A DNA stretch of 7,228 nucleotides from contig JAQCHM010000169.1 of NCBI GenBank assembly GCA_027730885.1, positions 1 to 7,228 of the forward strand. Reading direction: 5' to 3'. A program made the position numbers and the translations under genes. Shown here piece by piece: positions 1 to 5,786 of the stretch; the first letter of the stretch is position 1; the number at the start of each line of letters is the position of its first letter. This stretch comes from Actinomycetota bacterium. Its GTDB lineage: Bacteria > Actinomycetota > Acidimicrobiia > Acidimicrobiales > SZUA-35. A model generated the notes under the pieces. The model had not been told where the DNA came from. It searched no databases and was given only the letters and a program-made list of their open reading frames with translations.

Positions 1-1
1 G

Positions 2-385
2 GGGTGGGTTCAGACCGATCGAGGCGAGGAGATCCCGTTCGTGGCCCATGTCGTGGCCCATCGGTGGGGCTGGCGGAACGAGGCGGCCGCAGTCATGAAC
101 GCAGCGTGGTTCCGGGGTTTGTACCTCGGCCCCCGAGCGCATCTCAACGACGGCCTGCTCGACGTGACGGTGGGCCGGTTGCCGCTCCGCCAGCGCGTCG
201 AGGCCCACCGACGGGCAGCAACCGGCACCCATCTCCCGCATCCGATGCTCCACACCGAACGTGTCCCGCGATGGGAGCACCGTTTCGATCGCCCCACGCG
301 CGTGTACGCCGACGGCGAGAACATCGGCCGGACCCGTTCGCTGATCGTCCGGGTGCAGGCGGACGCCTACTGGGCGGTTCTTTGA
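2..385 (+). CDS. Diacylglycerol kinase-like lipid kinase, C-terminal part (5'-truncated by window edge)
   Basis: This is the last 127 residues of a protein whose start lies outside the window. The frame is open from base 2 to the TGA at 383-385. The segment LNDGLLDVTVG and the later segment VYADGENIG match the C-terminal beta-sandwich half of the DAGK/YegS/sphingosine-kinase family, where an NDG-L-x-V strand and a D-G-E motif are conserved. Members phosphorylate diacylglycerol or related lipids with ATP at the membrane. The N-terminal nucleotide-binding half (GGDGT motif) is not visible, so the substrate cannot be judged. Only 19 bases separate its stop from the next gene on the same strand, so co-transcription is likely. 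The family call rests on the two motifs and their spacing. Confidence 0.72.
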   Translation, partial: GWVQTDRGEEIPFVAHVVAHRWGWRNEAAAVMNAAWFRGLYLGPRAHLNDGLLDVTVGRLPLRQRVEAHRRAATGTHLPHPMLHTERVPRWEHRFDRPTRVYADGENIGRTRSLIVRVQADAYWAVL

Positions 386-404
386 CGAGGGTCCACCGTT
401 CAGC

Positions 405-2045
405 GTGTTGGTGCCAATACCCTCGGCCACCGTGGGTGCGTACGTGGTGGAGGAATTCAGGCCCGACGAACAAGACGTTCTTCGGCGTTACTTCACCAAC
501 CTGGATCTGCCGGTGTTCGCCCTCGTCAACCTGCCCGAGGTCGTCAAGGGCGCGCTGTTCGCGCGCTACTCCCGGTCGGCCAAGAGCCTGCGCCGTCTCT
601 TCCTCGACGAGTTCGTCGGTGAACTCGACATCGAAGGTGACACCAGCATCGATGCCACCGTCGGCCTCGATCGGGCAGAGGAGCTCTACGAGCGGGTGTT
701 CGTCGAGTACGGCGACGACTCGGTGGCCCAGTTGGGCGGTGTGCATCTGGCCTGCGAACAGGCGTCGAACCTTTTGACCAAGGCGCTCGAGTGGGGTCGG
801 CTGGCGTCCTATCTCGAGCAATCCACTCGTTACATCGCCTACGACAGTCGGGCCGGAGGCCGCTATCGCTTCTATCGGGACTCCGACGTCCTCTCGTCCG
901 AACTCGGCACCCGCTATGTGGGGGACATGGACCGGCTGTTCGACACCTACGCCGAGCTCACGCCCATCGTCGCCGATCACGTTCGTCGGACCACACCCAA
1001 GAACCCGGCGGACAGCGACTTCATCTACCGCATGGCGGTCAAGGCCAAAGCCCTCGACGCCGTCCGCGGCATCCTGCCCGCGGCGGCCCAGTCCAACGTC
1101 GGTATGTACGGTTCGGGCCAGGCCTACGAGCAGATGCTGCTGCGACTCCGCGCCCACCCATTGCCCGAGGCCCGCAACTACGCCGACCTCATCCTGACCG
1201 AGCTGCGCAAGGTCATTCCGTCGTTCGTCCGACGAGTCGACATCCCCGAACGCGGCGGTGAGTGGGTTGATTATCTGGCCGGCACGCGCACGGCGATGGA
1301 GGAGTTGGCAGCCGAGTTGGTGGGACCGACTCTTCCGGACAGCGATCCGACCGTCGACCTCGTCGACTTCGATCCCGACGCCGAGATCAAGGTCGTCGCG
1401 GCAATGCTGTACCCCTACACCGATCGTCCCGAGCGTGACCTCGAGGCGCTGGCCAGGGCCATGACCATCGACGAGCGGATCCGGGTCATCCGGACCTACT
1501 GCGGCGATCGAGGCAACCGCCGGCATCGACCCGGACGGGCTCTCGAGCGACCGTTCTACCGATTCGACGTGCTGGCCGACTACGGCGCGTTCCGTGATCT
1601 GCAGCGCCATCGGATGCTCACCGTCGATTGGCAACAGCTCACGACCCGGCATGGTTACACCCGGCCGGAGCTGGTCGAAGAGGCCGGCGTCGCTCAGCAG
1701 TTCGACGCCGCGATGGAGCGGTCACACAGCTTGTTCGAGGCCCTCGAGCCGTCCTTCGGTCCTCAGTCCTCGTACGCGGTCGCGCTTGCGTATCGGGCGC
1801 GCTTCTCGCTCAACCTCAACGCTCGCTCCGCGATGCATCTCCTCGAGCTCCGCTCGACACCCCAGGGGCATCCGGCCTACCGAACCGTCGCCCAGCAGAT
1901 GCACCGCGCCATCGCCGAGTCCGCTGGTCATCACGCCATCGCCGAGATGATGCACTTCGTCAACCACGCAACCGAAACCGACCTCGAGCGTCTCGAAGCC
2001 GAGCGACGGGCCGAAGCACGCCGAAGCGAGCTCGGGCTGAAGTGA
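405..2045 (+). CDS. Tandem ThyX-like protein (FAD-dependent thymidylate synthase superfamily, two degenerate halves)
   Basis: The 546-residue protein is about twice the usual ThyX length of 220-250 residues and holds two ThyX-like halves. In half one, residues 130-143 (WGRLASYLEQSTRY) align with the ThyX signature RHR-x7-S-x-R-Y. They keep R132, S140, R142 and Y143 but have W-G in place of the first R-H. An A-x2-ILP segment (residues 219-225) and a QMLLRLR helix (243-249) follow, as in ThyX. In half two, R401-H402-R403 is intact but the serine seven residues on is Q411; N-A-R at 472-474 and a following LLELR helix match the dUMP/FAD-binding NAR region. True ThyX methylates dUMP using FAD, NADPH and methylene-tetrahydrofolate. 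With split motifs, whether this protein is a thymidylate synthase is uncertain. The GTG at 405 is the longest start; GTGs at 411, 432, 444 and 447 are alternatives, and no Shine-Dalgarno sequence decides between them. The C-terminus (about 524-546) is a charged helix. Confidence 0.8.
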   Translation: MLVPIPSATVGAYVVEEFRPDEQDVLRRYFTNLDLPVFALVNLPEVVKGALFARYSRSAKSLRRLFLDEFVGELDIEGDTSIDATVGLDRAEELYERVFVEYGDDSVAQLGGVHLACEQASNLLTKALEWGRLASYLEQSTRYIAYDSRAGGRYRFYRDSDVLSSELGTRYVGDMDRLFDTYAELTPIVADHVRRTTPKNPADSDFIYRMAVKAKALDAVRGILPAAAQSNVGMYGSGQAYEQMLLRLRAHPLPEARNYADLILTELRKVIPSFVRRVDIPERGGEWVDYLAGTRTAMEELAAELVGPTLPDSDPTVDLVDFDPDAEIKVVAAMLYPYTDRPERDLEALARAMTIDERIRVIRTYCGDRGNRRHRPGRALERPFYRFDVLADYGAFRDLQRHRMLTVDWQQLTTRHGYTRPELVEEAGVAQQFDAAMERSHSLFEALEPSFGPQSSYAVALAYRARFSLNLNARSAMHLLELRSTPQGHPAYRTVAQQMHRAIAESAGHHAIAEMMHFVNHATETDLERLEAERRAEARRSELGLK

Positions 2046-2168
2046 CGTCGGCGGATCGGGACCAGGGTGGCGTCTGGGCCTTCCGGCCCGAGCCGTGCGG
2101 CCCAGAGATCCGTGGATGCGATGGGCCGAATGGCTCACATCCGGTCCGGACCGTCCGATGGGTTCGCC

Positions 2169-3179
2169 ATGTTGTCACAATCTGCTAGCAACCGAACCCC
2201 CGACCGCGCAGGCCGTCGCAAGCTCCGAGGTGCCACCGCCGCATTCTTGGTCGCAAACGTCCTCGGTCTTGCAACAATGATCGGTGCGCAGCCGGTCTCG
2301 GCCCATGAAACCTACAAAGTGCGGGAACGCGAGACCCTGTCCCACGTGGCGGTCCGCACCGGTGTCTCGGTCTCGGTCCTGGCCCAGGCCAACGGCCTCG
2401 CCGATGCCAATCACGTCCGATCCGGCCGGACCTTGGTGATCCCATCCGGTCACGTCCGATCCGGCCGGACCTTGGTGATCCCATCCGGTGCGCCGAGCGC
2501 TGCCGTGGCGCCGTCGACCGTCGCCTACACGGTCCAAGCGGGCGACACGCTCAGTGAGATCGCGCTGGCCGCCGGTGTCTCCACCCGCGAGCTGGCCGAA
2601 CGGAACGGCCTTTCCGATCGGCACGCCATCCGCGTCGGCCAGACGCTCGAGCTCCCCGCCACCCCTGGACTGGTCGTACAGCCAAGCGCCAACTACCCCC
2701 GACTCCCTCACCGACTCGTCGTACAGCCAAGCGCCAACTACCCCGGACTCCCTCAGCGACTCGTGAACAATCCCGAACGCTTGGCCCTCATCCCTCACTT
2801 CGAGACGTGGGCGGCCGCCAACAACATCCCGGTCGATCTCCTCATGGCCATTGCCTGGCAGGAGTCAGGCTGGAACAACGCCGCCCTCTCCCACAAGGGG
2901 GCGCGAGGGGTCGGACAGTTGATGCCCCAGACCGAGGTCTGGGTCGCGACCGGCCTGATCGGGCGGCCGGAGCTGTCGGCGGTCAATCCCGAGGACAACA
3001 TCCGCATCAGCGCACGCTACGTCCGATGGTTGCTCGACCGGATGGGCGGTGACGAGCGCCGCGCCATCGCGGGCTACTACCAGGGTCCGACGTCGGTGGC
3101 CAATGGCCCGTTGTACTCGTCGACCGAGCTCTACATCCGGAACGTGCTGGTCCATCGCCAGTTCTTCACCTCCAACTGA
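2169..3179 (+). CDS. Secreted LysM-domain lytic transglycosylase
   Basis: The 336-residue protein probably cleaves the glycan strands of peptidoglycan outside the membrane. Residues 1-45 look like a signal peptide: basic RRKLR, a hydrophobic stretch, then VSA before His46. Two LysM peptidoglycan-binding domains follow at about 48-94 (YKVRERETLSHVA) and 119-163 (YTVQAGDTLSEIA). A proline-rich linker spans about 164-200. The catalytic SLT/goose-lysozyme-like domain spans about 208-331, with the predicted acid Glu232 in WQESGWN and the downstream GARGVGQLMPQT motif. The usual Y-N-A-G is here Y-Y-Q-G. The ATG at 2169 is preferred because the signal peptide begins soon after it; the frame is open upstream with ATGs at 2121 and 2130 and an earlier ATG at 2067, which would bury the signal sequence. 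The gene contains two in-frame tandem duplications, listed separately. It likely acts in cell-wall remodelling or daughter-cell separation. Confidence 0.85.
   Translation: MLSQSASNRTPDRAGRRKLRGATAAFLVANVLGLATMIGAQPVSAHETYKVRERETLSHVAVRTGVSVSVLAQANGLADANHVRSGRTLVIPSGHVRSGRTLVIPSGAPSAAVAPSTVAYTVQAGDTLSEIALAAGVSTRELAERNGLSDRHAIRVGQTLELPATPGLVVQPSANYPRLPHRLVVQPSANYPGLPQRLVNNPERLALIPHFETWAAANNIPVDLLMAIAWQESGWNNAALSHKGARGVGQLMPQTEVWVATGLIGRPELSAVNPEDNIRISARYVRWLLDRMGGDERRAIAGYYQGPTSVANGPLYSSTELYIRNVLVHRQFFTSN
2411..2489 (+). repeat. Perfect 39-bp in-frame tandem duplication at the end of LysM domain 1
   Basis: Bases 2411-2450 are repeated exactly at 2450-2489, a period of 39 bases (13 codons). The encoded unit HVRSGRTLVIPSG occurs twice in a row. 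It is the last helix-strand part of the first LysM domain, so the second copy adds an extra half-motif after an already complete domain. Each unit contains the perfect palindrome TCCGGCCGGA (2421-2430 and 2460-2469). Complete identity between copies, including third codon positions, implies a recent duplication or one kept identical by slippage. Confidence 0.97.
2668..2757 (+). repeat. 45-bp in-frame tandem repeat in the linker before the catalytic domain
   Basis: Bases 2668-2712 and 2713-2757 match at 42 of 45 positions, and a third partial unit starts at 2758 (GACTCGTG). The period is 15 codons, encoding LVVQPSANYPRLPHR followed by LVVQPSANYPGLPQR and then LV. The repeat lies between the second LysM domain and the SLT domain and lengthens a Pro-rich spacer that presumably crosses the cell wall. 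Confidence 0.95.
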
Positions 3180-3216
3180 CGAGGTCGGGAGAAGTCTTAC
3201 CCGATGCCGTGGACCT

Positions 3217-3238
3217 GGGCTCTAAGTGTGTAGAGTCC
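3217..3238 (+). terminator. Stem-loop between the LysM gene and the five-gene block; possible terminator or leader hairpin
   Basis: GGGCTCTA (3217-3224) pairs with TAGAGTCC (3231-3238) across a 6-base loop, giving eight pairs, one of them G-U. It begins 38 bases after the stop of the transglycosylase gene and lies about 60 bases before the next start codon. There is no T-tract after it, so it is not a classical intrinsic terminator. Hairpins without a U-tail are often proposed as terminators in high-GC actinobacteria, but an operator or 5'-leader role is equally possible. It is the only clear structure in the 121-base gap. Confidence 0.4.
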
Positions 3239-3300
3239 GCCCCGATTCGCGCGTTGTTGCGTAGATGACGATCTTCTCCCGGTTTGTTGGTGGTGCCCGC

Positions 3301-3801
3301 ATGAGTGACGACGACGATGACATCGAAATGGCCGATGAGGAGCTGGAGGATCTCGGTCTGGACGGCGACGTTGGGCTCGACGGTCACGACGCCCTCGACG
3401 ACATAGGTCTCGAGGATGTCGTGGATCCCGGGCTCGATCTCGACGACGAACTGGCTGGCTTGGAGGAGCAGTTCGACGTCGTCGTCGTGGTCGAGGAGGG
3501 CGCTGAGCCTCGCGTCCGCGTGCGGCGCGACGATGACGACGACGACGACGACGACGAAGAAACCGATCCCGACGATGTCGAGGCCGACCTCGAGGAGATC
3601 CTACGAGATCGCATGGCGGCGTCCGACGACGACGATGACGATGACGACGAGCCCGACGGCGAGGAGGGCAACCCGTCGGTACCGGCCAAGCGCGGCGACG
3701 AATTCCTCTGCGGCCTGTGCTTCCTGGTCGTGAGTCGGGCCCAGCTGAACACTCCGTGTCCCATGGGCGACGGCATCGAGCTGCACCGGCCGGCAGGATG
3801 A
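3301..3801 (+). CDS. Highly acidic Asp-rich protein with C-terminal cysteine knuckle (possible distant DUF4193 relative)
   Basis: The 166-residue protein is extremely acidic, with two pure Asp runs (nine at residues 77-85, eight at 109-116) and many further Asp/Glu residues. The last 35 residues differ: EFLCGLCFLVVSRAQL contains C137-x2-C140, with C153-P and His162 after it. These could bind a metal, though a full four-cysteine site is not present. The EF-x-C-x2-CFLV-x-R-x-QL pattern resembles the C-terminal part of the actinobacterial DUF4193 family as I remember it; those proteins are also acidic at the N-terminus, usually shorter (about 100 residues) and of unknown function. The ATG at 3301 is preferred because the acidic segment begins there; an in-frame ATG at 3265 would add 12 residues. 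Its stop overlaps the next start (ATGA at 3798-3801). The function is unknown. Confidence 0.7.
   Translation: MSDDDDDIEMADEELEDLGLDGDVGLDGHDALDDIGLEDVVDPGLDLDDELAGLEEQFDVVVVVEEGAEPRVRVRRDDDDDDDDDEETDPDDVEADLEEILRDRMAASDDDDDDDDEPDGEEGNPSVPAKRGDEFLCGLCFLVVSRAQLNTPCPMGDGIELHRPAG
3532..3652 (+). repeat. GAC/GAT trinucleotide tracts encoding poly-Asp
   Basis: Two low-complexity GAC/GAT tracts, about 3529-3555 and 3625-3648, encode the nine- and eight-residue Asp runs. Both are prone to in-frame slippage, so the run lengths may vary between strains. The sequence between the tracts is ordinary acidic coding sequence. Confidence 0.85.
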
Positions 3802-4322
3802 GCGAGTCAGCCGACGCCCCCGACCTGTCGGATCGTCTAGCTGATTTTTTCCTCTACGCGCCGTTGGGTCTGCTCTGGGAGCGCGATCAGGTGCTCGAGC
3901 GCCTGGTCAAACGCGGTCGTAGCCAGACACAGCTGGCGAAGTTGGCGGCCCAGATGGCAGTCCAGCGTGAGCCGGAGGAGGTCGAGAAGCAGGTCAGGAA
4001 ATCGCTGGAGTCGCTGGCCGGCTCGATCGCGGGGCCGATCGCCCGGGTGTTGGTCGAAGCCGGCGTCGCCTTCGGCGTTCCTGGCAGCCAGCGACCCTGT
4101 CAGCCGGAGCCTCCCGCTTCCCCTACTGCTGCCCGCGCAGAAACAGGACCGACTGAGGTTGGCGGGCTCGCCGACTACGACCGGCTCTCGGCACGAGAGC
4201 TGATCGGGTTGTTGGACGCGCTCGCGCCGGCCGCGTTGATCGAGATCCGCTCGCACGAGTCGGCGGGACGCAAGCGCAAGACCGTTCTGGCCAAGCTCGA
4301 TCAGCTCCTCGATACGGCATGA
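3798..4322 (+). CDS. Small helical protein with C-terminal YDxLSARELIxLL / RKTVLAKL domain, function unknown
   Basis: The 174-residue protein has three visible parts. Residues about 10-85 are predicted helical and amphipathic (FFLYAPLGLLWERDQVLERLVKRG, then a charged EEVEKQVRKSLESL stretch). A Pro/Ala-rich linker covers about 95-125. The C-terminal 45 residues carry YDRLSARELIGLLDAL and HESAGRKRKTVLAKLDQLL. This last pattern, with a conserved Y-D/E-x-L, an acidic E-x2-x-R-KTVL and a final leucine helix, recurs at the C-terminus of several uncharacterised actinobacterial proteins, some proposed to act at membranes or lipid droplets; I recall this and could not check it. There is no signal peptide or clear transmembrane segment. 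The start ATG overlaps the previous stop by four bases and the stop overlaps the GNAT start by four bases, which suggests translational coupling. Confidence 0.75.
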   Translation: MSESADAPDLSDRLADFFLYAPLGLLWERDQVLERLVKRGRSQTQLAKLAAQMAVQREPEEVEKQVRKSLESLAGSIAGPIARVLVEAGVAFGVPGSQRPCQPEPPASPTAARAETGPTEVGGLADYDRLSARELIGLLDALAPAALIEIRSHESAGRKRKTVLAKLDQLLDTA

Positions 4323-4789
4323 CCGAGTCGGCCCGGCTGGCTCGAGCCGCCGACGTGCCGGTCATGCGATCCATCGCTGCTACGGTCGAGGCGACCCTCG
4401 AGGGCGCTCGCGGTGCTGTGGTGTTCCTCGGGCGAGAAGCGGCGGACGAGGCCTGGCGTATTGGCGTCGCCGTCGACGAAGGACGGGCCGTGGTCGGCAC
4501 CTACGACGACGCACCCTTCGGCTACGCGGTGTTCACCACCGAAGAGCTGAACGACCAGACCCTCTTGGGTCGCATCGAGTCGTTGGCCGTGCTGCCCGAC
4601 GCCCGTGGTGCCGGGATCGGTGAGGCCATGATGAACCTCGTGATCGCCATCCTCCGCGACGCCGGCTGTGCCTCGATCGATGCCCATGCCCTTCCCGGCG
4701 ACCGGGAGACCAAGAACTTCTTCGAGTCCTTCGGGCTCAAGGCTCGGCTGCTCGTCGTCAATCTGGCTCTCGATTCAGGCGATGACTGA
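4319..4789 (+). CDS. GNAT-family N-acetyltransferase
   Basis: The 156-residue protein has the normal length of a single-domain GNAT enzyme, which transfers an acetyl group from acetyl-CoA to an amine. The acetyl-CoA-binding motif A is clear at about residues 87-113: IESLAVLPDARGAGIG followed by a helix, with the R/Q-x2-G-x-G/A loop as R-G-A-G-I-G. The C-terminal half has the expected helix-strand ending (DRETKNFFESFGLKARLLVVNLAL), where N-F-F-E-x-F-G-F/L is a typical GNAT motif B element. The substrate cannot be read from the sequence. The ATG overlaps the upstream stop (ATGA 4319-4322) and the stop lies inside the Nudix gene's first codons, so the gene sits in the middle of a coupled operon. 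Confidence 0.88.
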   Translation: MTESARLARAADVPVMRSIAATVEATLEGARGAVVFLGREAADEAWRIGVAVDEGRAVVGTYDDAPFGYAVFTTEELNDQTLLGRIESLAVLPDARGAGIGEAMMNLVIAILRDAGCASIDAHALPGDRETKNFFESFGLKARLLVVNLALDSGDD

Positions 4790-5198
4790 TCGGGCCGAGA
4801 TAGCGGTCGGGGCGGTTGTCATCGTCGACGGGCATCTGTTGCTGGTCGAGCGGGGGCGACCGCCTGCGGTCGGCGAATGGTCGGTGCCCGGCGGGCGGGT
4901 CGAACCGGGGGAGACGTTGGCCGAAGCCGTCGAGCGAGAAGTGTTGGAGGAGACCGGGCTGCGGGTGCGGTGCGGGGCCTTCATCGGTTGGGTCGAGCGA
5001 ATCAGCCCGAACTTCCATTTCGTGATCATGGACTTCATCGCTACACCGGTCCAGCCGGTCAGCCCGGGTCTCGACCTCCTCCCAATTTGCGCGGGGGACG
5101 ATGCCTCGGCTGCCGCGTGGGTGCCGCTGCCCGAGCTCGCTTGGGTCAACCTGGTTGCCGGCCTACGTGAGTTCCTACACGACCACTCGCTCTATTAG
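4782..5198 (+). CDS. Nudix hydrolase (MutT-like)
   Basis: The 138-residue protein carries a complete Nudix box at residues 38-60, G-x5-E-x7-R-E-x2-E-E-x-G-L, with the metal-binding E53, E56 and E57 present. The N-terminal strand IAVGAVVIVDGHLLLVERG and the WSVPGG motif just before the box are also typical. Such enzymes hydrolyse a nucleoside diphosphate linked to another group; the closest familiar shape is the small ADP-ribose/ADP-sugar and MutT-type proteins, but substrate choice is not visible. The ATG at 4782 is chosen because it puts the catalytic domain at the very N-terminus; the frame is open further upstream inside the GNAT gene. It overlaps the GNAT stop by eight bases and ends ten bases before the AhpD-like gene. 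Confidence 0.93.
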   Translation: MTDRAEIAVGAVVIVDGHLLLVERGRPPAVGEWSVPGGRVEPGETLAEAVEREVLEETGLRVRCGAFIGWVERISPNFHFVIMDFIATPVQPVSPGLDLLPICAGDDASAAAWVPLPELAWVNLVAGLREFLHDHSLY

Positions 5199-5208
5199 CC
5201 TGCGCGGT

Positions 5209-5769
5209 ATGGCCAATGACTACGGTTACCTGCCGAAAGCTGATCCTGACGCCCTCCCCGAAGACCTCAAGCGGCGGAAGGAGATCTGGTTCGAGAAGGC
5301 CTACAAGGACGACAACCTGTTCCTGACGTTGGCCAACCAGCCCGAAGTGCTGAGCATGTTCCTCGACTGGACCTCGTTCATCTACACCGATCGTTCGTCG
5401 CTCGACCCCGCCCTCGTCGAGCTCTGCCGCATCCGGTTGGCCCATCGAAACCACTGCGTGCATTGAAGCCTGGCTCGTAGCTCATCGTTGATGGGCAAGC
5501 GCCTCCAGACCACTGACGTCGACGCCGCGCTCGGCGATCTCGACGACGCCGATCTCCCGGCTGCGACGATCACCGCCCTTCGGCTCGCCGACGTCCTGAC
5601 CAGCGATGACCCGGTGGTCAGCCCCCAGTTCCAGGTCGAGTTGGCCGAGCACTTCAGCGATCGCCAGATCCTCGAACTGGGTGCCGCCCTGGCGGTCGCC
5701 TCCGGCTGGCAGCGCTTCATCGAGGCGTTCGGGATCCGTCCTGACTCCTGGAGCCCGCCCGCCTCGTAG
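5209..5769 (+). CDS. AhpD/carboxymuconolactone decarboxylase-like protein, candidate selenoprotein with in-frame TGA (Sec86)
   Basis: Read through the TGA at 5464-5466, the gene encodes 186 residues, ending at TAG 5767-5769. The upstream part ends LVELCRIRLAHRNHCVH; the downstream part begins SLARSSSLMGKRLQ and continues in the same frame to a helical tail (EHFSDRQILELGAALAVASG). Together they form one CMD/AhpD-type domain; neither part alone is complete. In Mycobacterium tuberculosis AhpD the redox centre is C130-S-H132-C133 with proton-relay E118. Here the equivalent residues are C83-V-H85-U86, and E71 lies exactly 12 residues before C83, as in AhpD. The AhpD His137 position is R90, as in many actinobacterial CMD proteins. 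The TGA therefore occupies the second redox cysteine, the classic Cys-to-Sec position, and a SECIS-like hairpin follows. AhpD reduces the peroxiredoxin AhpC; this protein's partner is unknown. A conventional annotation would give two fragments, 5209-5466 and one beginning near 5488. A nonsense mutation of TGC/TGT is the main alternative. Confidence 0.8.
5464..5503 (+). promoter_or_regulatory. Candidate UGA recoding site with bacterial SECIS-like stem-loop
   Basis: The UGA is at 5464-5466. GCTCATC (5480-5486) pairs with GATGGGC (5490-5496) in seven consecutive pairs, one of them U-G, around the loop GUU (5487-5489). A lower GGC/GCC stem (5472-5474 with 5501-5503) can close below an internal loop. 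Twenty bases separate the UGA from the apical loop and the first loop base is G followed by U. Bacterial SECIS elements bound by SelB lie immediately downstream in the coding sequence, with the loop roughly 16-37 bases after the UGA and a conserved G among the first loop bases. The element fits on all three counts. SelB binding itself is inferred. Confidence 0.68.
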
Positions 5770-5785
5770 GGCATTACCCCGAGGC
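5761..5785. terminator. Hairpin at the convergent gene junction, likely bidirectional terminator
   Basis: GCCTCG (5761-5766) pairs with CGAGGC (5780-5785, sharing the C at 5780) and, after a two-base T-A bulge, GGG (5769-5771) pairs with CCC (5777-5779), leaving the loop CATTA. It spans the last codons and stop of the AhpD-like gene and the 17-base gap before the end of the convergent phosphotransferase gene. Its symmetry would serve both transcripts. There is no T-tract on either side. Confidence 0.5.
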
Positions 5786-5786
5786 T

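Noticed and set aside
144..1652. A 502-codon open frame on the minus strand opposite the ThyX-like gene
   Set aside because: It is antisense to two recognisable genes, has no recognisable domain, and long reverse-strand open frames are expected at this G+C content.
2043..2169. Possible TGA recoding joining the ThyX-like gene to the same-frame LysM gene
   Set aside because: The sequence after the TGA is low-complexity and unlike a domain, the ThyX-like protein is complete, and a signal peptide starts at 2169. The shared frame is chance.
3384..3776. Ser-rich minus-strand open frame opposite the Asp-rich gene
   Set aside because: It is the mirror of the GAC/GAT tracts read on the other strand and has no other features.
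4782..4789. TGA stop of the GNAT gene as a second selenocysteine site
   Set aside because: The GNAT domain is complete before it, and the following sequence encodes the Nudix gene in another frame.
5209..5466. A stand-alone 85-residue gene ending at TGA 5464, followed by a separate gene starting near 5488
   Set aside because: The first piece ends inside the redox motif and the second begins inside the following helix, in the same frame. One interrupted or recoded domain explains both better than two genes.
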